Of a DNA stretch of 64,000 nucleotides, positions 8,585 through 14,611 are shown piece by piece. This DNA is from Anaerococcus senegalensis JC48 (GTDB lineage Bacteria; Bacillota; Clostridia; Tissierellales; Peptoniphilaceae). Location: assembly GCF_000321005.1 (NCBI RefSeq), contig NZ_HE578907.1, forward strand, positions 1,006,820 to 1,070,819, read 5' to 3'. The position numbers and the translations under genes are program-made. Under the pieces are notes generated by a model that did no database searches, had not been told where the DNA came from, and was given only the letters and a program-made list of their open reading frames with translations. The stretch's first letter is position 1; the number at the start of each line of letters is the position of its first letter.

Positions 8585-9096
8585 AATTTATAGATTTTTA
8601 ACCCTTTAAATTTCCCTATCATAAATCTCGAAGGAACTGTCATTTACTTCAGCAAAGCGTTTCATATGTTTCCCAAGTAGATCAAGCATTCTGTACTTAT
8701 CTTTTTTTCTTGTTCCCTGTCAAAATATACAAGTTCATCATTGTAATTTATTTTATAATGTGATGAATATAAATCTAGAATTTCATTATTTGATTTTTTT
8801 GATATACTTGTCATTATCAACTACATCTATTTCCGTAATTAACTCTTTCTTTTTTGCGTCAAAAACACCCTTCCAAAGTAGACGAGATGTAAAATCTAAC
8901 CTAAAATTTTTCGAGCTTTTTTCTATTTCTTTCTAGTGCTGCATTTAATTTTAGAACATATCTAAAATAAATAATCATTCAAAAATCTCGATATTCAAAT
9001 AAATATAGAGATTACCAATATTATCTCAATCGTAAAATCATTCAATATATTGAAACAATGCACAACTATTAACTTTAATTTAGAAATATATTTTGC

Positions 9097-9393
9097 TTAC
9101 CTAACCACGATCCAATTTCCATCACGCTTTGATCCAATCCTTTCAATCATCTTCTTTTCTTGTAATGATTTAAATGACCTTTCAATAGTCCTTTTAGTTA
9201 CACCTATTTTTTCTGCAAGTTCAATTGATGTTAGACTTGGATTTTCTATTAAAAGTTCTATAACTTTCTTTTCAGTCTTGTTCAAACCGACATTCAAATC
9301 AACATTTTTATTGTCTATTTGGTCAATTACTTCTTGTTCAAAAGGAATAGTACAGCTAATGTAGCTTTTAAATTTCAAAAACATCTTTGACAT
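9097..9393 (-). pseudogene. C-terminal winged-helix remnant of a DNA-binding regulator
   Basis: A 98-codon frame whose last 60 residues form a clear winged helix (LNKTEKKVIELL, then SIELAEKIGVTKRTIERSFK, then a KMIERIGSKRDGNWIV wing). This is the usual C-terminal domain of AlbA_2/Schlafen-type putative transcriptional regulators and ATP-binding proteins, whose N-terminal 300-400 residues are missing here. Upstream in another frame are further codon-like remnants (SDFEIEKYVKDVFEI). The ATG has no ribosome site. I treat it as a truncated relic, although a small stand-alone DNA-binding protein cannot be excluded. Confidence 0.55.
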
Positions 9394-9564
9394 ATTTTTC
9401 TATTTCAAAATCAGACTTTGTTCTTATATCTAAGTTTATTATATTGCTAAAAGATATCACCTAATATAAAACACCTCAAGACTTGAGATTAGCCATTTTT
9501 TGCTTTTATAAAACGATATTTTTCTTTACCTATCTTAGCTTAACCTAATACTATGAAATTTTTT

Positions 9565-10440
9565 CTAATAAAAAGTTTCAGCTATTTGCAAATACAAATC
9601 AGTAAATATTGAATTTTTACTGGCAACAAGGGATAAATCATGAACTAGATTGAAATCTTCTAGGTCCATAACCTTGAGAATACCTTCTTCTAGTTCTTTT
9701 TTTACACAAGATTCAAAAATAAAACTTATGCCACAATCCGATCTGAGCATTTCTACTATGGAACACATATTATTTATTTCTATGATATTTGCAAAATCTT
9801 TCGTATCAATATTTTCCATGCTTAGAAAATTTTTTAATATAGCTAAGGTACCAGATCCGTCTTCTCTAATAATAATTCTTTCATCTAATAAGTCTGTTAA
9901 CTTTTTTACTTGTTTTTTAAACTTGTGGTCCTTGTGGCTAATGCAAACAATCCTATCGCTTTTGTATTTTTTGATAAAATAATCACTAGATTTTATAAAT
10001 CCCTCTATAATGGCAAAGTCTATCCTCCCACTATCAATATCACTTAAAATCTCGTCCGTATTTTCATAATAAATATGGAAATCACAAGAAGGTTTTTCTT
10101 TAATCAAGGCTATAAGCTTATCCAATATTAGATATTCTCCTACCGACCTAGTAAAACCCAGGGAAATTTTTTCACTCTTAGTTTTTTTCTCAGATAATAT
10201 CATCTTCAACTTATCTTGATCATTTGACATAGAAAGTAAAGCAGATTTTAGAATCTTGCCCTCATCTGTTAGACACAAATTCCTCTTATTTCTATAAAAA
10301 AGCTTACAATTGTAATAGGTTTCTAAATATTTAATATGAGTAGATATGGCTGGCTGTGTTATATTAAGACTTTCAGCAGCCCTTGTAAAATTCATATATT
10401 TACATACTTCCAAAAAACTTTCTATCCTAAAATCTAACAT
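9565..10440 (-). CDS. LysR family transcriptional regulator (CysL/YeiE-like)
   Basis: About 291 residues from the ATG at 10440, chosen because GTGGAGGATGCT supplies a good ribosome site; an in-frame ATG 21 bases earlier has none. The N-terminal HTH covers roughly residues 10-60 (NFTRAAESLNITQPAISTHI), followed by the two-lobed co-inducer domain. It is divergent from a YeiH-family membrane protein, the standard partner of CysL/YeiE-type LysR regulators in many bacteria, so it most likely controls that neighbour in response to a small, perhaps sulfur-containing, metabolite. Effector not determinable. Confidence 0.87.
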   Translation of the reverse strand: MLDFRIESFLEVCKYMNFTRAAESLNITQPAISTHIKYLETYYNCKLFYRNKRNLCLTDEGKILKSALLSMSNDQDKLKMILSEKKTKSEKISLGFTRSVGEYLILDKLIALIKEKPSCDFHIYYENTDEILSDIDSGRIDFAIIEGFIKSSDYFIKKYKSDRIVCISHKDHKFKKQVKKLTDLLDERIIIREDGSGTLAILKNFLSMENIDTKDFANIIEINNMCSIVEMLRSDCGISFIFESCVKKELEEGILKVMDLEDFNLVHDLSLVASKNSIFTDLYLQIAETFY

Positions 10441-10545
10441 AGCATCCTCCACATCCATCATAACAAATTTTTATCATATAGTAAATAATTATAATTTTAC
10501 ATTATATCTATTTATTATATAATAACAAAAGTGAAAGGAGAATAT
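10441..10545. promoter_or_regulatory. Divergent control region between LysR gene and yeiH-like gene
   Basis: A 105-base, very A+T-rich space between divergent genes containing short dyads such as ATAATTAT at about 10488-10495. LysR regulators usually bind T-N11-A dyads in exactly this position. No unique promoter pair can be picked out by eye. Confidence 0.4.
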
Positions 10546-11580
10546 ATGATAAAATCTATAGAAAAAAATATAAAAGGGATTCTTCTCTGCCTTATAATTG
10601 CAATAATATCCCAGATAATCGGCAAAAAAATCCCACTAGTAGGCCCAGCAGTCTTTGGTATTCTAATTGGAATGCTCCTAGGTCAAATTATAAAAGACAA
10701 AAAACCTTATATTGGTGGTGTGAGATTTACATCAAAGAAAATCCTTCAATATGCTGTAATCCTCCTTGGGTTTGGTCTTGATCTTGGAATTGTTTTAAAA
10801 ACTGGTAGACAATCACTTCCAATCATCCTATCTACCATATCAACATCACTTATAATCGCATACCTAGCCTACAAGTCTGGACTTATAAAAGGAAATATCG
10901 CAACTCTTGTTGGTGTTGGATCATCAATTTGTGGAGGCTCTGCAATTGCAGCAGCTGCTCCAGTTATAGATGCAGATGAAGATGAAATATCTCAAGCTAT
11001 ATCTGTTATTTTCTTTTTTAATATCTTGGCTGCTATTTTATTTCCAAGTCTTGGTCGTATGATTGGATTTTCTACTACCGATGGTAATGCCTTTGGTATA
11101 TTTGCAGGATCTGCTGTTAATGATACATCATCAGTTACAGCATGTGCATCAACATGGGATACAATATATAATCTAGGTAGTCAGACGCTTGACAAGGCTG
11201 TAACAGTAAAATTGACTAGAACCCTAGCAATAATTCCAATATGCTTAGGACTAGCCTTCATTAGGATGAGAAACGCTGGGCAAGAAGATAATAAAAAAAT
11301 CTCTATAATACAAATTTTTCCATTCTTTATAATCTACTTCATCCTTGCAAGTTTGATTACAACCATAGCCCTAGCCAAAGGAGTGAATATTGAATTTTTC
11401 AAACCCTTTAAAGACTTATCCAAATTTTTTATTGTGATGGCAATGTCAGCCATTGGTTTTAATACTGATATAGTAAAACTATTAAAATCAGAAGCAAGAC
11501 CACTTGCCCTAGGTGGCGTGTGTTTCATAGCAATAACCTCAATAACCCTAATACTACAAAAAGTACTAGGTATCTTATAA
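10546..11580 (+). CDS. YeiH/UPF0324 family membrane protein (putative sulfate exporter family)
   Basis: A 344-residue membrane protein with about ten helices, of the YeiH/UPF0324 family, annotated elsewhere as a putative sulfate exporter. Family-typical stretches are GVGSSICGGSAIAAAAPVI near residues 125-143 and GSAVNDTSSVTACAS near 190-204. The true start is ATG at 10546, 6 bases after AAAGGAG; a GTG 15 bases earlier overlaps that site. It is divergent from a LysR regulator and followed by its own terminator, so it forms a single-gene unit. The transported compound is unproven for the family. Confidence 0.87.
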   Translation: MIKSIEKNIKGILLCLIIAIISQIIGKKIPLVGPAVFGILIGMLLGQIIKDKKPYIGGVRFTSKKILQYAVILLGFGLDLGIVLKTGRQSLPIILSTISTSLIIAYLAYKSGLIKGNIATLVGVGSSICGGSAIAAAAPVIDADEDEISQAISVIFFFNILAAILFPSLGRMIGFSTTDGNAFGIFAGSAVNDTSSVTACASTWDTIYNLGSQTLDKAVTVKLTRTLAIIPICLGLAFIRMRNAGQEDNKKISIIQIFPFFIIYFILASLITTIALAKGVNIEFFKPFKDLSKFFIVMAMSAIGFNTDIVKLLKSEARPLALGGVCFIAITSITLILQKVLGIL

Positions 11581-11594
11581 AATAAATCTTTTAG

Positions 11595-11648
11595 AAACTG
11601 ACTCCAAAAGTTAGCAATAAAACTAACTACTAGGGCCAGTTTTTTTAT
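11595..11648 (+). terminator. Terminator after the YeiH-like gene
   Basis: A two-layer hairpin: outer arms AAACTG/CAGTTT and inner arms GTTAG/CTAAC, followed by seven T residues. It starts 14 bases after the stop codon. Confidence 0.7.
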
Positions 11649-11735
11649 TAAAAAAATATAAGACCATTAAGTAGAAAGCTTTAAATTATAACTAATAAAA
11701 AAATAATAAACCAAATCCTATCATTTATAGTTATT

Positions 11736-11793
11736 TTTACTCTCATTATTCTTTTCCAAGAATAAGAAATATTCTAAACCAATCAAAATACCA
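11736..11793 (-). repeat. Degenerate repeat R, copy 3 (partial)
   Basis: On the minus strand this reads Y-F-D-W-F-R-I-F-L-I-L-G-K-E-stop, parallel to the tail found at 8439-8492 and 13233-13286. It is more diverged than the other two. Confidence 0.45.
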
Positions 11794-11876
11794 GGTTCTT
11801 TTTTATAATTTCTAAGAGTCTTTGAAACAATTAAACTTTTTCTCCTATCTTTGAAACTTTTTAAATTTGGGCATAG

Positions 11877-11908
11877 AAAAGCACCTACTAACTACAAGTA
11901 AGTGCTTA
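11877..11908 (-). terminator. Terminator after the MerR regulator
   Basis: Minus-strand arms AGCACTTACT and AGTAGGTGCT around a seven-base loop, then TTTTCT. It lies directly after the stop codon of the MerR-family gene. Confidence 0.65.
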
Positions 11909-11915
11909 CCTATGA

Positions 11916-12767
11916 TTATTGATATTTATTATTTAGATACTGTTCATTTGCCTTTATAAGCTTCTTATAGTAATTATCATAGCTTTTGCTAAATTTTCTA
12001 ATAAGTGGAATTCCTATTTCATAATATTGATTTTCATTCATAAAGTTTTTAAGCTTATCCTGAATCTGTTTCATCATGCTATTTTGATACTCTTCACTAT
12101 TTTTATAGCTTTTATAATGAGAAATTGCATCTTCATTATCTTTCATCCACTTTTCTGGATTCTCAATAGCATCGAGTTTAGCTTGATTTATATCCTTTAA
12201 AGTTTTCATATAAAAGGGTGAGCTAATTTTCTCAATATATTTTTTCTCTTCTTCAGTTAATTCAAACAAAGGAAGCTTATCAAGATAAGCTATATATTTG
12301 TAAAAAGAATTCTTACCATCATTTTCTAATGGATCATTCAAAAATGGTTGATAGGCAACAAATAATATTTGTCCAAAATATCCTGGAAAAGCAATTTCTA
12401 GTTTTTCATATATAGTTTCTTTGATCTCAAGTAGTGAAACTTTCTCATTGATTAGTTCATCGCTTTCACCTTTAACAATCATTTCTAGTATTACTTTTCT
12501 TTTTTCATCAAGGTCCAATTGATGCTGCTTTTCCCTTAAAACAGAAGATAGAGTATGGCCATCTGACAATATACACTGATAAATATCTGAGACACTCATT
12601 CCCAATTTTCTAAATATAGATACCTTTTTCAGAATTTCCAAATCCTTAGTACTATAGTCTCTATAACCATTCTCAGATTTCGGAGGATGGATAAGTCCTT
12701 TATCCTCATAATACTCTATTGCCTTCCTAGTTAGACCCGTTTCTTTTTGAATTTCACTTATTAACAT
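11916..12767 (-). CDS. MerR family transcriptional regulator
   Basis: A 283-residue protein with a MerR winged helix at residues 1-70 (TGLTRKAIEYYEDKGLI, then SENGYRDYS and a KLGMSVSDIYQC helix), a short coiled dimer helix, and a roughly 180-residue C-terminal domain of no family I recognise, rich in Tyr and Lys. Such C-terminal domains bind drugs or other hydrophobic ligands. ATG at 12767 follows AAAGGAGGT. Its own promoter has the 19-base spacer expected of MerR-controlled promoters, so it is probably autoregulated. A dead ABC-transporter ATPase gene 0.7 kb upstream may once have been its target. Confidence 0.85.
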   Translation of the reverse strand: MLISEIQKETGLTRKAIEYYEDKGLIHPPKSENGYRDYSTKDLEILKKVSIFRKLGMSVSDIYQCILSDGHTLSSVLREKQHQLDLDEKRKVILEMIVKGESDELINEKVSLLEIKETIYEKLEIAFPGYFGQILFVAYQPFLNDPLENDGKNSFYKYIAYLDKLPLFELTEEEKKYIEKISSPFYMKTLKDINQAKLDAIENPEKWMKDNEDAISHYKSYKNSEEYQNSMMKQIQDKLKNFMNENQYYEIGIPLIRKFSKSYDNYYKKLIKANEQYLNNKYQ

Positions 12768-12789
12768 AGTTTCTACCTCCTTTGATTAA

Positions 12790-12820
12790 AGGATAACACG
12801 GTCCCCAACGGACAGGTCAA
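12790..12820 (-). promoter_or_regulatory. MerR-type promoter with 19-bp spacer and operator dyad
   Basis: Minus-strand TTGACC (12820-12815) and TATCCT (12795-12790) are 19 bases apart, the long spacing that MerR-family activators correct by DNA distortion. The spacer carries a G+C-rich partial dyad, GTCC and GGAC around GTTGG, which stands out in this A+T-rich genome. Confidence 0.7.
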
Positions 12821-12856
12821 GCCCCATACACTATATAAAATTCCCACTTATTTATA

Positions 12857-12906
12857 AACGAAAACAGTGCTCAATATTTTTGAGAAGTGCTTACTTTCTT
12901 TTCGTT
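12857..12906. repeat. Nested inverted repeat
   Basis: Outer arms AACGAAAA and TTTTCGTT enclose inner arms CTCAA and TTGAG. The outer arm resembles the conserved TTTTCGTTAGTC tail of the three-hairpin elements at 13.2 and 29.0 kb, so it may be a decayed relative. Confidence 0.4.
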
Positions 12907-12992
12907 AAGCCTTATTCAAATCAACACTCAAACCGACATTTTATTGTCGCATTATTTATTTGTTTGCTAAGTTATATAAAATATGTACGCAA

Positions 12993-13073
12993 AAAGACCG
13001 CAGCTTGAAACTACGGTCTTATTTTTGTCCAAATGTAAACAACTTGGAACTATTATTCAATTATTCTTTTTTT
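12993..13073 (+). repeat. Direct repeat C, left copy (terminator-like)
   Basis: About 81 bases nearly identical to 28733-28814: by eye three substitutions and one single-base indel. It begins with a terminator-like hairpin (AAGACCGCAG, loop CTTGAAA, CTACGGTCTT, then ATTTTT) followed by a conserved run to a T-rich end. Same orientation as the right copy, 15.7 kb away. Confidence 0.8.
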
Positions 13074-13153
13074 CTTCCAGTACCATTTGAGTACCAATAG
13101 CCATTTTTTATTCTCTTTATAGCTTGTAATTAAGACATTTTAGAAAATTTTAC

Positions 13154-13236
13154 GACTAACGAAAACCGCAGTTTCACTGCTCTCCGTGCTCCGCACTATT
13201 TTTCGGGTAAAATTACCCAATCAAGGATAATTTTAC
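13154..13236 (-). repeat. Three-hairpin intergenic element, member B1
   Basis: Three stem-loops in a row. Stem 1 pairs 13207-13218 with 13225-13236 (12 bp, one G-U type pair) around loop AATCAA; stem 2 is GTGC/GCAC around TCC (13186-13196); stem 3 is GCAGT/ACTGC around TTC (13168-13180). On the minus strand it ends TTTTCGTTAGTC. The first bases of stem 1 overlap the stop codon of the dead EEWE-ending frame, as they overlap the guaA stop in member B2. Confidence 0.7.
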
Positions 13237-13377
13237 TCCCATTCTTCTTTTCCAAACATACGATATATACCAAATCATTCAAAATACTAGATTCTATTTT
13301 TTCTAATATCAATAAATTCACCTAATTATAGGACGTTTTCAGATTTTTAGTTCCGTCCCAGTCCCAGTACCGGACAA
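13233..13377 (-). repeat. Degenerate repeat R, copy 2
   Basis: Same-orientation copy of 8439-8584. The minus strand ends F-G-I-Y-R-M-F-G-K-E-E-W-E-stop but has a TGA four residues into the shared tail. Both copies begin at a G-rich TCCGGTACTGG segment. Confidence 0.6.
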
Positions 13378-13484
13378 TAAAGGCAAAAACAATCTATTAA
13401 ATTTTTAAAGAATCTTATCTTCCTTATGGAATCCTTAAATTTGTATTTTATACTAAGTTTATAAAATGAATAGGAGGTTCATTT

Positions 13485-13843
13485 ATGGACAAATTTATAT
13501 TAGAAACAAAAAATCTAACTAAAACCTTTGTAAACCAAAAAGCAGTAGATAATATTTCTTTTAAAATAAAAGAAAATTCTATCTATGGATTGCTAGGACC
13601 TAACGGTGCAGGTAAATCGACTACATTAAAGATGATTACTGGAATGATTCATAAAACATCTGGTCAAATCTTTTTTGAAGGTCATGAGTGGAGTCGTGAC
13701 GATTTATCAGATATGGGTGCCTTGATAGAATACCTGCCTTGTATGAGAACTTATCAGCTAGGGAAAATTTAAAAGTAAGGACACTCCTACTAGGGTTACC
13801 AGATTCTAGGATTGATGAAGTTTTGGAAATAGTTAGTTATCGC
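13485..13843 (+). pseudogene. ABC transporter ATP-binding protein (bacteriocin/bacitracin-resistance type), frameshifted and truncated
   Basis: The first 85 residues are a normal ABC ATPase start with Walker A GPNGAGKST at residues 38-46 and the segment MGALIEYP typical of BcrA/lantibiotic-immunity ATPases. A missing C in GAATAC-CTGCC shifts the frame at about 13735; the correct frame continues as ALYENLSARENLKVRTLLLG up to about 13843 and then stops matching, so the signature motif, Walker B and the permease are absent. ATG at 13485 has a good AGGAGG ribosome site. This was once a multidrug or lantibiotic exporter ATPase and is now non-functional. Confidence 0.85.
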
Positions 13844-13928
13844 TTATCTTGTAAGTTTGTTTATAAGTGGTAGAATGTGCCTTAATTCCAAGGATCAAAT
13901 CACTAAGTTTATCATAAGAACTATCTAA

Positions 13929-14227
13929 TCACTTTATATACTCAAAAGAAACAAACTTTAGTATAGGTATATTACCTAAAAATAAAACAAATCCGTTTTC
14001 CCTTATACCTTGACCTAGAGTAAAAATAAAAAATAAGCCTATAGCCAAAACCCCACAAGAAAACCCAAGAAGTCTTTTGAGTAATTAAAGCAAAGATAAA
14101 AAATAACTAGGACTAAAATAAGACCAACACCTAAGATAAATGGACTTTTCTTAATCCTATAAATATTCCCTCTAGCAAGTTTTATATTATATAATATTTG
14201 CTTTGGATTTACTCCTTGCAAATACAA
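13929..14227 (-). pseudogene. Small membrane protein remnant, DUF5673-like, frameshifted
   Basis: Just after the ArsR gene the minus strand encodes a membrane segment (SPFILGVGLILVLVIFYLCF) and, after a one-base shift around the GGGG run near 14050, continues as GVLAIGLFFIFTLGQGIRENGF and ends VSFEYIK-stop at 13929. The GIRENG motif with a Trp/Phe-rich end is characteristic of DUF5673 membrane proteins of unknown function. Total about 100 residues if restored. It overlaps the ArsR gene end and may have been its co-regulated partner. Confidence 0.55.
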
Positions 14228-14511
14228 TCATCTTGGATATGAAATATAAGCTTTAGGCTATCCTCAATCTCATCCAAACTATCCTTATCTAAAGAGTAGA
14301 AAGTATTCTTACCATCTCTCCTGCTAGTTACAAGACTGGCTTCTTCGAGCTTTTTCATATCATAAGATAAGGTAGGCTGAGCAATATCAAATTTCTCAAG
14401 AATATCACAAGCACAAAGCTCATCACAAGATAACATATCAATAATCTTAAGCCTCTTAGGATCAGAAATCACTATTATCTTTTTAGATAAATTTTCATAA
14501 TCAACACTCAT
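14209..14511 (-). CDS. ArsR/SmtB family repressor
   Basis: A 100-residue winged-helix repressor. The DELCACDIL segment near residues 29-37 holds the paired Cys seen in metal-sensing ArsR proteins, and the recognition helix is near residues 45-60 (AQPTLSYDMKKLEEA). A C-terminal CICKE adds two Cys. ATG at 14511 follows GAGGTGGATT; an ATG 12 bases earlier overlaps that site and is rejected. A perfect palindrome directly upstream is the likely operator, so it is probably autoregulated. Its nearest downstream frame is a broken membrane protein; no arsenic or cadmium pump is next to it. The ligand may be As, Cd, Zn or none. Confidence 0.85.
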   Translation of the reverse strand: MSVDYENLSKKIIVISDPKRLKIIDMLSCDELCACDILEKFDIAQPTLSYDMKKLEEASLVTSRRDGKNTFYSLDKDSLDEIEDSLKLIFHIQDDCICKE

Positions 14512-14521
14512 AATCCACCTC

Positions 14522-14541
14522 ATATAGAAATATTTCTATAT
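14522..14541. promoter_or_regulatory. Probable ArsR operator
   Basis: A perfect 20-bp palindrome, ATATAGAAAT followed by ATTTCTATAT, 10 bases before the ArsR start codon. Size and A+T-rich arms fit ArsR/SmtB operators. Confidence 0.6.
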
Positions 14542-14611
14542 ATTGTTTTACTGGTGGATTGGGTAGTGTCAATGGGGATGTAATAAAGATATAAGAGGTG
14601 AGAATAACTTC

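Larger units (their letters stand above)
7973..9096. other. Decayed intergenic region with gene remnants
   Basis: Over 1.1 kb without an intact gene. It holds the PTS-operon promoter, a terminator (8142-8172), an inverted repeat with arms CCAAAATCCT/AGGGTTTTGG (8178-8200), a long inverted repeat of two 19-base arms with one mismatch (8307-8325 and 8341-8359), and a degenerate repeat copy (8439-8584). Between about 8600 and 8830 the minus strand reads, across frame breaks, an apparent protein end containing YRMLDLLGKHMKRFAEVND, vaguely like the C-terminus of phage terminase small subunits. All this suggests an old mobile-element graveyard. Confidence 0.55.
11581..11915. other. Intergenic stretch with two terminators and a repeat remnant
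   Basis: About 335 bases between convergent genes: the YeiH-gene terminator, a weak third copy of degenerate repeat R at 11736-11793, and the MerR-gene terminator at 11877-11908. No gene is supported. Confidence 0.5.
12768..13484. other. Repeat-rich intergenic region at the left edge of the island
   Basis: About 700 bases with the MerR promoter, a nested inverted repeat, direct repeat C (12993-13073), three-hairpin element B1 (13154-13236) and degenerate repeat R copy 2 (13233-13377). No intact coding sequence. The combination C plus B recurs at 28.7-29.1 kb. Confidence 0.6.

Noticed and set aside
8600..8830. Phage terminase small-subunit-like tail (YRMLDLLGKHMKRF)
   Set aside because: The likeness is short, the region is broken in all frames and no other phage gene is present, so I note it only as a remnant and do not call a prophage.
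13229..13260. Duplicated 3' end of guaA near 13.2 kb
   Set aside because: Both sites end in E-W-E-stop followed by a similar hairpin, but the residues before differ completely (MFGKEEWE versus PPGTIEWE). Only the hairpin element is shared, not guaA.
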